Origin: Ruminococcus sp.
Lineage (GTDB): Bacteria; Bacillota; Clostridia; Oscillospirales; Ruminococcaceae
Reading direction: 5' to 3'
NCBI GenBank assembly: GCA_016288815.1
Contig: JAEELF010000009.1
Location: 36,705-100,704, forward strand
Length of the DNA: 64,000 nucleotides
The position numbers were made by a program, and so were the translations under genes. This document shows, piece by piece, positions 1 to 7,453 of the stretch. The notes under the pieces were generated by a model, which saw only the letters and a list, made by a program, of their open reading frames with translations, was not told the DNA's origin and did no database searches. The first letter of the stretch is position 1. Every line of letters begins with the position of its first letter.

Positions 1-230
1 TGTGCGGTGCAGGGAGTGTTCAGCATTGCTGACTCGTTCAGCGGCGGGACAGGCAGGACTGCGATATCGTAGCGGGCGGTCTCGTCCGTGGAGGCTGCGC
101 GGAGGACGAGGTCGTCGGGAATGGAGTCCCTGTCGAAGCCGAGCACCGATGTATCATAAACGCCGGAAAGCCGCGCCGCGCAGTAGAGCTGCCGCAGGTC
201 GCCGCCGGCTATAAGTATTCTCTTTTTCAT
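1..230 (-). CDS. dpaA: Dipicolinate synthase subunit A, N-terminal part (cut by window edge)
   Basis: The reading frame opens with ATG at 230 and runs off the window after about 76 codons. It begins MKKRILIAGGDLRQLYCAAR, matching the start of the dipicolinate synthase A-subunit family, where a glycine-rich GGD(L/R)RQLY stretch opens a Rossmann-like domain. DpaA, with DpaB, oxidises dihydrodipicolinate to dipicolinic acid, the spore-core calcium chelate, in the mother cell. The divergent neighbour is sigG, which fits a sporulation role. The C-terminal three quarters and any dpaB are outside the window. Another NAD-binding protein is possible from so short a piece, but the GGDLRQLY start is distinctive. 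Confidence 0.72.
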   Translation of the reverse strand, partial: MKKRILIAGGDLRQLYCAARLSGVYDTSVLGFDRDSIPDDLVLRAASTDETARYDIAVLPVPPLNESAMLNTPCTA

Positions 231-553
231 ATTTTGCTCCAATCTGCCGAATGGCTGTTTTTCCATTCCATTATATGACAAACGGCGGGATCGTGTGAGT
301 GCGGCGCCGCTGCAGATGCGTTCAGGGAGGTGCAGGGGCGGAGTTCCGCCGCCCGCGAGTTTCCTGTTATCCGCAGACGCACAAAGGGCGCCCCTATACC
401 TAACACCTACACCTGGCACCTAAAACCTGATACCTGACACCTGTTCCGTATGCACTGATACCATGCAAAAGCTGGCTTTTACATTTTCTGCCATGATTAT
501 ATCCGCGCCGCCGGGCAATAATATCCATGAAGTTTTTGCTCAGGAGGCTGGAT
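231..553. other. Intergenic region between dpaA and sigG
   Basis: This 323-base stretch holds no credible gene. It contains a short GC-rich inverted repeat (GGCGGA GT TCCGCC near 336-349), the decamer GGCGCCCCTA at 388-397, and a tandem heptamer array at 395-442. It must also carry both divergent promoters. I saw no clear vegetative -35/-10 pair, which would fit forespore or mother-cell sigma control. Confidence 0.6.
395..442. repeat. Tandem degenerate heptamer array (NNNACCT)
   Basis: Seven consecutive units end in ACCT: TATACCT, AACACCT, ACACCT (one base short), GGCACCT, AAAACCT, GATACCT, GACACCT. The period is 7 bases and the first three positions vary. It lies in non-coding DNA upstream of sigG. 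Confidence 0.8.
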
Positions 554-1333
554 ATGGCGTACAACAAGGTCGTTATCTCGGGGATAAACACATCAGAGCT
601 CACCGTGCTCAGTGAGGAGGAGAAAATGCAGCTCCTCCGCGAGATACGCGATACGGGCAGCAAGTCCGCGCGGGACAAGCTCATCAAGGGCAACCTCCGC
701 CTCGTGCTCAGCGTGATACAGCGCTTCACAGGCCGCGGCGAGGACGTGGACGACCTCTTCCAGATCGGCGTGATCGGGCTGATAAAGGCGATCAACAACT
801 TCGACCTCACAAAGGAGGTGCGCTTCTCGACGTACTGCGTGCCGATGATTAGCGGTGAACTCCGCCGTCACCTCCGCGACTACAGCCACGTAAAGGTCAG
901 CCGCTCCATGCGCGACCTCGCGTACAAGGCGATACAGGCTAAGGAGCACCTCACGGCAGAGCTCGGACGTGAGCCGAACATCGACGAGATAGCCAAAGAG
1001 ACCGGCGAAAAGCGGTCGGAGGTGGTCATCGCGCTCGAGAGCATCAGCGACCCCGTTTCGCTATACGAGCCCGTGTTCTCCGACTCCGACGACACCCTCT
1101 ACATCATGGACCAGATCGGCGACCGCAACGACGTTGACAGCTGGCTGCAGGAGATGTCCATTCGTGAGGCGATACGCTCCCTCGGCGAGCGCGAACGGAA
1201 TATCCTCTACCTGCGCTTCCTGCGAGGGAAGACTCAGGTAGAGGTGGCGAGGGAGATCGGCATTTCGCAGGCGCAGGTCTCGCGTCTCGAGAAAAGCGCG
1301 ATCGAAAAGGTCAAAAACGGCGGGGACATCTGA
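554..1333 (+). CDS. sigG: RNA polymerase sporulation sigma factor SigG
   Basis: This 259-residue sigma-70 family protein matches sigma-G closely. It opens MAYNKVVISGINTSELTVL, like the KVEICGV(D/N)T start of the Bacillus protein. Region 2 includes GNLRLVLSVIQRF, VDDLFQIG and RFSTYCVPMISGE. Region 4 near the C-terminus includes GKTQVEVAREIGISQAQVSR. Sigma-G directs late gene expression in the forespore. Start 554 is preferred over an in-frame ATG at 527 because CAGGAGG (541-547) sits six bases upstream of 554, and 259 residues equals the usual family length. The gene normally follows sigE; here dpaA lies divergently upstream instead. Confidence 0.95.
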   Translation: MAYNKVVISGINTSELTVLSEEEKMQLLREIRDTGSKSARDKLIKGNLRLVLSVIQRFTGRGEDVDDLFQIGVIGLIKAINNFDLTKEVRFSTYCVPMISGELRRHLRDYSHVKVSRSMRDLAYKAIQAKEHLTAELGREPNIDEIAKETGEKRSEVVIALESISDPVSLYEPVFSDSDDTLYIMDQIGDRNDVDSWLQEMSIREAIRSLGERERNILYLRFLRGKTQVEVAREIGISQAQVSRLEKSAIEKVKNGGDI

Positions 1334-1426
1334 GCGCAGCGCGTGTTATGCCACATAAGGTGCATAAAATGCCGGCTCAGATATAAACACGGCGAATAAT
1401 GTCCGAGCGATAATACTTTGAGTAAA

Positions 1427-1456
1427 TTCTGATTTGTTCAAATCGGAGAATTTTTA
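1427..1456 (+). terminator. Probable sigG terminator
   Basis: A nine-pair stem with two G-U pairs closes a GTTC loop (arms 1427-1435 and 1440-1448) and is followed by AATTTTT. It lies 94 bases past the sigG stop. Confidence 0.45.
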
Positions 1457-1561
1457 CAGCACAATGTACAAATCCGTGAAAAGCCCTTTTAAAATAAGGA
1501 ATAATATGCTACAATTAACATGAACAAATGTTGACCGAAAGTATAAAAGGAGGTGTCCGAT

Positions 1562-2341
1562 ATGACTGCAATAAAGCTCAGAGCTGTCCGTGTTTTTGCC
1601 GCTGTCTTCACTGCTGCCGTAGTGTTCATGTGTGCATTCGGCACTTCCATGCGCTCGGTGGGAGTCGAGGACACCGTCGAGAATAAAAAGGAGCTCGCTA
1701 AGGAAATGACTCTCCTCATCAACGAGGAGCGCGCTGCGAACGGCGCCAAGCCGCTCTACCTCGTGCCGTACCTCTGCGACTGCGCAAATGTCCGTGCGCG
1801 TGAGTGTATTTTCCGCTTCGACCATACAAGAAACGACAACGAAGACTTCGCGACTGTCATCGACACGACCCTCGTCCCCTACGCGGTCGCTGCCGAGAAT
1901 ATCGCCGCAGCATACTCCGCTGCACAAGACACGTTTAACCAGTGGATGGGCTCCGAGAGCCACCACGATGCTATGCTGAACCCCTGCTATACCCACATCG
2001 GAGTGGGCGTATGCTATGAGCCCAACAGCGATTACGGCTGGTACTGGGAGATACTCCTCGTCGAGTGTGACACGGAGATACAGGGGCAGGAAGTCCCCGC
2101 CCGCTATGACGTCGTCCCCGAGTGTGCCGGAGACATCAACGGCGACAGCGAGGTCAACAACTTCGATCTCATTTGCCTTCGCCAGTACTTCACGGGCTAC
2201 TACCAGATGAACGATCTCCAGCTCGAGGCGGCTGACCTCCTCGTTGACGGGAATGTCACTTACCTCGACGCACAGGTGCTCCAAGGTTACATATTAGGCA
2301 AGTACACCACTCTGCCGATGACTTTATCTGACCTGATGTGA
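1562..2341 (+). CDS. Secreted CAP/SCP-domain protein with C-terminal type I dockerin
   Basis: The 259-residue product starts with a basic segment and hydrophobic helix (about residues 5-28), consistent with a signal peptide or anchor. Residues about 40-170 form a CAP/SCP domain: LINEERAANGAKPL, a FDHTRNDNEDF segment, AENIAA, SESHHDAML and HIGVGVCY follow the family order. The C-terminal 65 residues form a dockerin with two calcium-loop repeats (GDINGDSEVNNFDLICLRQY and a second ending GNVTYLDAQVLQGYILGKY). It should therefore dock to a cellulosome cohesin. The activity of bacterial CAP domains is mostly unknown. Start 1562 is chosen over GTG 1553 because AGGAGG (1548-1553) gives an eight-base spacer. 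The dockerin differs from those of the GH5 and GH74 enzymes here, so its partner may be another cohesin. Confidence 0.88.
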   Translation: MTAIKLRAVRVFAAVFTAAVVFMCAFGTSMRSVGVEDTVENKKELAKEMTLLINEERAANGAKPLYLVPYLCDCANVRARECIFRFDHTRNDNEDFATVIDTTLVPYAVAAENIAAAYSAAQDTFNQWMGSESHHDAMLNPCYTHIGVGVCYEPNSDYGWYWEILLVECDTEIQGQEVPARYDVVPECAGDINGDSEVNNFDLICLRQYFTGYYQMNDLQLEAADLLVDGNVTYLDAQVLQGYILGKYTTLPMTLSDLM

Positions 2342-2397
2342 CGGGTACTTATCCAGGGTAACGAAAAGAGTTTAGATAAAAGGTGTGTTCATTGAAT

Positions 2398-2430
2398 CTG
2401 CCGCACGTTATGTGCGGCAGAATTCTTTTA
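2398..2430 (+). terminator. Terminator of the CAP-dockerin gene
   Basis: CTGCCGCAC pairs with GTGCGGCAG around a GTTAT loop and is followed by AATTCTTTTAT. Confidence 0.75.
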
Positions 2431-2442
2431 TATCCGGACAGC

Positions 2443-2468
2443 AAAAAAGCTCCCCTTGCGGGGAGCTC
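2443..2468 (-). terminator. Terminator of the 2478 lipoprotein gene
   Basis: Read on the minus strand, GAGCTCCCC GCAA GGGGAGCTT is followed by a T run (2443-2448). Confidence 0.82.
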
Positions 2469-2477
2469 TGGTTCTTA

Positions 2478-3254
2478 TTATTCGATGCCGGAAACTGTGA
2501 AATCGACCTCGACAGTCGTCCACTCCTTCTCGAAGGCGTTTGTGTCGATGATAGTTGCAGCGTAGCCGCCGTCTGCGGTAACTGCGCCCGAAGCGTCATG
2601 AGCGTCCTCGGGGAGAGCGTTTACCCACGGGTTGTAGATGTTGGAGCGCATATCGCTGAGCTCGTCATCTGTGTATGCGTCGTCAACGCAGGTGAAGCTC
2701 TTCGCCGTGAGCGGGATATCCTCGCCGTCGATCCTGATAGCTGTGATGTCGATGGACATATTCGGATAGAGCGTAGCACCGCCGCGAACGATCACTGCGG
2801 AGAACGAAAGTCCGAAGGGAAGGAACGTGGAATTGATGTCCTGACCCATAGATGTGTCATAGCGGAAGCCGAGGGTGTCAGCTGTAACGCCTACGGTGTA
2901 CTCGCCGTTGCCGTCGATGTGGACCTTGGTCGCATTGTAGCTGAGGAAGTCAGTTGCAGCGCCTGTATACTGCACCCACCAGTCGCCGTTTACGATCTGG
3001 AGGTAAGCATCGCCCTCCTCAACAACTACCGGATCCTCGAACTCGAGGTCGCCGAGATCCACGGGAGCTGCTGTGGGGACTTCCTCCTCCTCAGAGGGAG
3101 CCTCTGTCTCAGCTTCTGTCTCTGCTTCTGTTGAAGCCTCAGTTGTAGCCTCTGCCTTGCTTTCGCTGCTATCGTTATTGTCTGCACAGGAAGCGAACGC
3201 ACCGCACATCATAGCTGCTGCGAGGAAGCAGGCTAAAAATCTTCTGTTGTTCAT
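2478..3254 (-). CDS. Secreted lipoprotein with acidic Thr/Glu linker and a domain shared with the next gene
   Basis: The 258-residue product has a lipoprotein signal (MNNRRFLACFL...GAFASC, acylated Cys about 23), then a low-complexity Glu/Thr/Ala stretch (about 30-62), then a globular domain of about 190 residues. That domain contains DGNGEYTVGV, YPNMSIDITAIRIDGE, RSNIYNPW, LPEDAHDASGAVTADG and EVDFTVSG. The same pattern recurs in the protein at 3422-4033, so the two are paralogues. The fold looks all-beta and might bind carbohydrate, but I cannot assign a family. ATG 3254 is preferred over upstream ATG 3329 because AAAAGGAG precedes it and the lipobox is then correctly placed. Confidence 0.85.
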   Translation of the reverse strand: MNNRRFLACFLAAAMMCGAFASCADNNDSSESKAEATTEASTEAETEAETEAPSEEEEVPTAAPVDLGDLEFEDPVVVEEGDAYLQIVNGDWWVQYTGAATDFLSYNATKVHIDGNGEYTVGVTADTLGFRYDTSMGQDINSTFLPFGLSFSAVIVRGGATLYPNMSIDITAIRIDGEDIPLTAKSFTCVDDAYTDDELSDMRSNIYNPWVNALPEDAHDASGAVTADGGYAATIIDTNAFEKEWTTVEVDFTVSGIE

Positions 3255-3320
3255 GTTAAAAACTCCTTTTTTATTAATATTACGGCATAAATAGAGGGTC
3301 TGCCGTTTTTTGCTAATAAT

Positions 3321-3349
3321 ATGATACACAATTTTACTGACAAGTTCAA
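3321..3349 (-). promoter_or_regulatory. Promoter of the 2478 lipoprotein gene
   Basis: TTGAAC, a 17-base spacer and TATCAT are read on the minus strand. An overlapping TTGTCA / TATTAT pair with a 16-base spacer is equally possible. Confidence 0.5.
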
Positions 3350-3421
3350 GATGATATTTTCAACAAACTTTCAGCATGGTGTATGCGTGATTTGTGCAAT
3401 TTCACGCACTGCAAGAGGTGC

Positions 3422-4033
3422 TTAACTGCCCTGAGACGTACCCGTTACGGTGAAGTCCACCTCGACCTTTGTCCAGCCGGAGGCAAATGCGTCGGGGTCG
3501 ATTATCTGCGCGGAGTAGGTGCCGTCGTCGGTGACAGCTCCGTTGGCATCGTGGGCGTCCTCGGGGAGCTTGTCAACGTAGGTGTTGTAGATGTTGGCAC
3601 GCATTTCACGCTTGTCCTCGGTGGAGGTGTAGTTCTTCGCCTTGAGCTCGACCTCCTTGCCGTCCACGCGCACGCTCCTGACCTCGATCGCCATATTGGG
3701 GTAGTGTCCGTAGCCGTCGAACACCTTGACGTACATGATGTTGATCCCCTTCGGGGAGATGTCCGTGCCCGCGGCGTCAACGCTGACGGTGTAGTCGCCG
3801 TCGCCTGTGATATGAGCGATGCCTGCGTTCGGGTAGAGGAGATCATCGGAGTTGCCGAGGAAGCGCGTGCTCCACGATTCGTCGATGACCGCGAGTATCG
3901 CGTCGGTCTCCTTTGCAACGACCTTGTTCGTATTTGTGCCGGGCTCGACAGTTCCTATCTTCTCCTTGTGACACGCACAAGCTGATGACGCCATGAGCGC
4001 CGCGGCGAGTATTAGCGGGATCCTCTTTTTCAT
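3422..4033 (-). CDS. Secreted lipoprotein, paralogue of the 2478 gene
   Basis: The 203-residue product has a lipoprotein signal ending LMASSACAC and a globular domain that aligns over its length with its neighbour. Shared stretches are GDGDYTVSV, YPNMAIEVRSVRVDGK, RANIYNTY, LPEDAHDANGAVTDDG and KVEVDFTVTG. Unlike the neighbour it lacks the long acidic linker. A GCAGGAGG-type site precedes ATG 4033. Two adjacent copies with separate promoters indicate tandem duplication followed by divergence. The function is unknown. Confidence 0.85.
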   Translation of the reverse strand: MKKRIPLILAAALMASSACACHKEKIGTVEPGTNTNKVVAKETDAILAVIDESWSTRFLGNSDDLLYPNAGIAHITGDGDYTVSVDAAGTDISPKGINIMYVKVFDGYGHYPNMAIEVRSVRVDGKEVELKAKNYTSTEDKREMRANIYNTYVDKLPEDAHDANGAVTDDGTYSAQIIDPDAFASGWTKVEVDFTVTGTSQGS

Positions 4034-4067
4034 TCAGCTGCCTCCTGTTTATTTTGTCTTCAATAAT

Positions 4068-4096
4068 ATAATACACGATTTCGGCGCAATATTCAA
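4068..4096 (-). promoter_or_regulatory. Promoter of the 3422 lipoprotein gene
   Basis: TTGAAT, a 17-base spacer and TATTAT are read on the minus strand, about 35 bases upstream of ATG 4033. Confidence 0.65.
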
Positions 4097-4136
4097 GTGC
4101 TTTCGGAAAAATAGTTTCCGCCGCAGAACATTTGTG

Positions 4137-4165
4137 TTGACGCTGTGCCGCAAAAATGGTATAAT
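4137..4165 (+). promoter_or_regulatory. Promoter of the DUF2726 gene
   Basis: TTGACG, a 17-base spacer and TATAAT lie about 50 bases upstream of ATG 4217. Confidence 0.75.
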
Positions 4166-4216
4166 TACTATATACGCAGATCCGACGCAGTTTTACTGTT
4201 CTTTAAGGGAGAAATA

Positions 4217-4687
4217 ATGTCATTTACAGATATCATCGCGCTGGCGGTGCTCATCGCACTCATAATCTTCGCTGTATGGCTCATACGGAGGCTCCGCAAG
4301 CCCGACATCACCAAGCTCTACCAGCCCAAGCCTATCCTCACCGACCGGGAATACGAGTTCTACACCCGTCTCAAGCCGCTCGCGGACGAGTCCGGATTGC
4401 AGATATTCACCAAGGTCCGCCTCGCTGACCTGCTCGAGCCCAAGCCCAAGGACGTCAACCCGCTCTGGATGGAGTGCTTCAACAAGATCCGCTCCAAGCA
4501 CATCGACTTCGCCCTCGCAGACGAGGATACCATTATCGTCGCACTCATCGAGCTCGACGATTCCTCCCATGCGCGCCCCGACAGAGTCGAGCGCGACGAG
4601 TTCGTGAACGCTATCCTCGAAAACAACGGCTACACACTCCTCCGCACATACGGCGAGACCGACGTCATTGAGGAGTTTCTTCGCTGA
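4217..4687 (+). CDS. DUF2726 family protein with N-terminal membrane helix
   Basis: The 156-residue product has one hydrophobic helix (about residues 5-23), a basic stop-transfer stretch (RRLRK), and a DUF2726 domain: LTDREYEFYTRL, FTKVRLADLL, KHIDFALAD, VALIELDDSSH and NNGYTLLRTYG. The conserved D...ELDD arrangement resembles restriction-endonuclease-like folds, but the family has no established activity. Start 4217 follows AAGGGAG at 4205-4211. The last 23 bases overlap the end of the convergent gene at 4665. Confidence 0.85.
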   Translation: MSFTDIIALAVLIALIIFAVWLIRRLRKPDITKLYQPKPILTDREYEFYTRLKPLADESGLQIFTKVRLADLLEPKPKDVNPLWMECFNKIRSKHIDFALADEDTIIVALIELDDSSHARPDRVERDEFVNAILENNGYTLLRTYGETDVIEEFLR

Positions 4688-6050
4688 TTAGTATCAGCTC
4701 CTCGCCGGTGAAGATGTATGCCTTGTCCGCGACTGTGCCGACGTCCGGGAACAGCGAGTTCTCCTGATCTATCAGCAGCCCGCCGAGACGGTACGCGACG
4801 CCGTATTCAGGCAGCAGGAAGCTCGCGGTCACGTTGTATGAGTTATCAACGAAGGCGGCGTAGTCGTCTATATACTCGTCGCTTGCCTGAGTAACAAGGC
4901 TGTAGACCAGAACATGATCGCCGCACGCCACGGGAATGTCGTTCACCATTGTGTAGCCCGACTCGCCCCCGCCCATGTACTGCGTGGCTGCGCCCAGTCC
5001 GCTGAGCTCATACGAATACCGCTCCATGTGCCCGACGTCGTAGACGTGCAGGGTAGAGTCGCTGGGATTGCAGATCACCGCCATATTCTCCGTAACGCTG
5101 AGGATAGCTCCGCTGCGGAGCTTTGTTTTTATTGTGTACTTATCGGTGGTGAGGGTGCGCTCCTTGTCGCCGCTCTTCCGGAGATACGTCACGAAGCCAA
5201 GCTCGTCGTCAAAGACGCAGAAGCGCTCGTCCGAGGACAGCGTCGGGTCAACGCCGTAGTTCTCGTAGTCCGTTATCGTGGCCTCCCACTCGAAGGTGTC
5301 CAGGTCAAAGCGGTAGATGTCCTTGTCGTCGTGCATCCAGATGTTGCCGTCGCAGGAGAAGATGTAGCTCTCACCGGTCTCGCAGAGGGTCTCGTTCTCC
5401 AATGTGGAGAGGTCAAGGCGCTTTATCCAGCCGCCGGTGGCTAAGTAGCCGTTCAGCTCGTTCGGCTCATACTGCGTGAGGAGGTAGTAGATATACCCGT
5501 CGTGTGCTGCAAGAAGAAAGGTGTTGAATATCCCGTCATCAGCGGCGTAAAACAGTTCGTCAGCATTGTCGGAGAACATTGCGAACTCCTCCGTCTCTAT
5601 GTCGAACGAGCAGAGGATAGAATGGTAGTATATATAGTTTGTGTTCACGCCCTCTACCCCGCCGTCCTCGCCGTATACCACTGTTTGGTCTTTCTTTCCG
5701 GTATAAACGGTAAAATACATGGTCGTCCCGTCGATAAGCGTGTCGGAGGTATATATCAGCTCTTCGCCCTCCTCCAATTCGGGGAGCTCGAGCTGGTACT
5801 TCTCGATGTTCACCGGAGCAGCCTCGTCGAGCACCGAAAGACTGACGTTCACCTCGGTGAAGTCCTCATAGGTCAACGAATCAAGAGGTTTGTCCGTGGG
5901 AGTTTCGGGCTGGGGAGAGGGTTCTGCCTCTATTGCTTCGGTCACGCCGGCGGGCTCCTCCTCAGGAACGTCGGGGGTCTTGTTCTTGCTGCACCCGCAG
6001 GTCAGGCAGAGGAGCGCCGTGAGCGCTGCCGCTGTTTTTCTGTATCTCAT
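4665..6050 (-). CDS. Secreted lipoprotein, beta-propeller-like (pair member 2)
   Basis: The 461-residue product has a lipoprotein signal ending LTCGCS and a long extracellular region with repeated short beta-type segments, such as GWIKRLDLSTLEN, IYRFDLDTFEWEA and STLHVYDVGHME. These resemble propeller blades of lipoproteins with no known enzyme activity. It is a distant paralogue of the upstream protein: both have SLTYEDFTEVNVSLSVLD-type and DKYT(I/L)(K/T)T segments. Its ATG overlaps the stop of that upstream gene in an ATGA arrangement, so the two are translationally coupled. No catalytic motif was seen. Confidence 0.8.
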   Translation of the reverse strand: MRYRKTAAALTALLCLTCGCSKNKTPDVPEEEPAGVTEAIEAEPSPQPETPTDKPLDSLTYEDFTEVNVSLSVLDEAAPVNIEKYQLELPELEEGEELIYTSDTLIDGTTMYFTVYTGKKDQTVVYGEDGGVEGVNTNYIYYHSILCSFDIETEEFAMFSDNADELFYAADDGIFNTFLLAAHDGYIYYLLTQYEPNELNGYLATGGWIKRLDLSTLENETLCETGESYIFSCDGNIWMHDDKDIYRFDLDTFEWEATITDYENYGVDPTLSSDERFCVFDDELGFVTYLRKSGDKERTLTTDKYTIKTKLRSGAILSVTENMAVICNPSDSTLHVYDVGHMERYSYELSGLGAATQYMGGGESGYTMVNDIPVACGDHVLVYSLVTQASDEYIDDYAAFVDNSYNVTASFLLPEYGVAYRLGGLLIDQENSLFPDVGTVADKAYIFTGEELILISEETPQ

Positions 6051-7240
6051 GTCAGTTCCTCCTTGGCTGTGTAGACTTTGAGCGAGGTCTCCGAGGACAC
6101 TCCTACCCTGCCGCCGCTGCTGCTCAGTGTTATGGGGATATCCTCGTAGTATAGCATAAATGCGGCGCCTGTCACCGGGTCGAAGATATACGGACAGTAC
6201 GGCGAAACTCCCAGGAACAGCCAATCCCCGCACGGATAGACGCCGGTCAGGTTGTTTATCTCGCTGAGGTCGCAGGTGCACAGCTCGTGCGTGGCGAAGT
6301 CGTAGCACATCACTGTGCTTGCGCCGCCGGCAAATATCACGGCGCGTTTGTCCGTCGCCGAGATCAGACTGCCGGCGCGGAGCGGCGTGGTCAGCGTGTA
6401 TTTGTCGCAGCTGAGGGAGTATCCGCCCTTGCCGCCGGGTCGGGAGAAGGTCGCGAAGCCAACGGAGTCGGAGTAGGTGATGTTCCCGCTCTCGACCGGA
6501 AGCTCCGGCGCGGTGAACTCCCCTCTGCTCTCGTCGAGCACGAGCCACTCGCCGTCGATGTCCGCATAGATACCGTCTCCCACGACCTTGGGGCTGAACT
6601 CGCTCCTGCCGAGGTTCTGCACCTCAGAGCCGTCAGCAGAGATCTTCAGGAGGGCGTATGCGTCGTTCAGAAAGTACATATCGCTGTAGAACGCAGTGAC
6701 ATACAGTCCGCCGCCGCTGCACTCGCAAAGGGGCGAAATGCTCCAGCAAGCCTCGGGGATTCCCTCCCCGGTGACTGTGCAGTACTGCGTCACCTCGCCG
6801 GTATCAAGGTCGAGGCGCTCGATGTCTGCGCCGGTCATCTCGTAGCCGCTCTTGACCTTGTGGACATCTCCGTTCCCGTCGATGATTTCCTCGAAGTTTT
6901 CGATCCCGCGGCAGTTGACGCGGTAGGCATTTTCCCCCGCAAGCTGGAATGATCCGCTGAAAACAAGACCGTCGCCCCCGGGCGCGTCGAAGGTGTACTC
7001 CTTCACGTCGAGCGGCGGTTCGGCGTCAACGAGGGTATAATTCACGGTGATGCTGCTGAAATCGCTGCTGTCAAGCGTGCCGACGGGCTCGTCCAGCGCG
7101 GGCTCGAACGGCGGCGGGACGAACTCGTCGCTCGGGAGCGGAATCTCGATCTCTGAGACCTCGGGCATATCGTTTTTCTTACACGCGGTCAAAATACACG
7201 CCAAAGCCGCCGAAACGGCTATTATCCGGAAAGCTCTCAC
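6047..7240 (-). CDS. Secreted lipoprotein, beta-propeller-like (pair member 1)
   Basis: Starting at GTG 7240 the product has 397 residues and a lipoprotein signal ending LTACK. AAAGGAGA lies seven bases before this GTG; an in-frame ATG at 7264 lacks a good site. The mature part carries repeated short beta segments (ADIERLDLDTGEVTQY, STVMCYDFATHELC, YIFDPVTGAAFML) like the following gene. The pair probably works on the cell surface, but the ligand is unknown. A 14-base perfect palindrome lies just upstream. Confidence 0.8.
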   Translation of the reverse strand: MRAFRIIAVSAALACILTACKKNDMPEVSEIEIPLPSDEFVPPPFEPALDEPVGTLDSSDFSSITVNYTLVDAEPPLDVKEYTFDAPGGDGLVFSGSFQLAGENAYRVNCRGIENFEEIIDGNGDVHKVKSGYEMTGADIERLDLDTGEVTQYCTVTGEGIPEACWSISPLCECSGGGLYVTAFYSDMYFLNDAYALLKISADGSEVQNLGRSEFSPKVVGDGIYADIDGEWLVLDESRGEFTAPELPVESGNITYSDSVGFATFSRPGGKGGYSLSCDKYTLTTPLRAGSLISATDKRAVIFAGGASTVMCYDFATHELCTCDLSEINNLTGVYPCGDWLFLGVSPYCPYIFDPVTGAAFMLYYEDIPITLSSSGGRVGVSSETSLKVYTAKEELT

Positions 7241-7277
7241 TGTACTGTCTCCTTTCACGGGCACGCTCGCCGCGCCC

Positions 7278-7291
7278 TCACTATATAGTGA
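7278..7291. promoter_or_regulatory. Perfect palindrome TCACTATATAGTGA
   Basis: A 14-base perfect dyad lies 38 bases upstream of the GTG start of the lipoprotein pair. It could be an operator or part of the promoter. Confidence 0.4.
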
Positions 7292-7394
7292 CTTTTGAAG
7301 CCGAAAAAGACGAAAAAATTCCAGTTAAAATAAAAAAATATATATATTGATTATACCACCGATACTCCACATTGTCAAGCGCCCCGGCGTGAGC

Positions 7395-7423
7395 TTGATT
7401 TGAGCGGGAAAATATGCTATAAT
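7395..7423 (+). promoter_or_regulatory. Promoter of the AEC transporter gene
   Basis: TTGATT, a 17-base spacer and TATAAT lie 30 bases upstream of ATG 7454. Confidence 0.75.
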
Positions 7424-7453
7424 GAATCGTATTTAGTTATAAAGGTGATCCAA

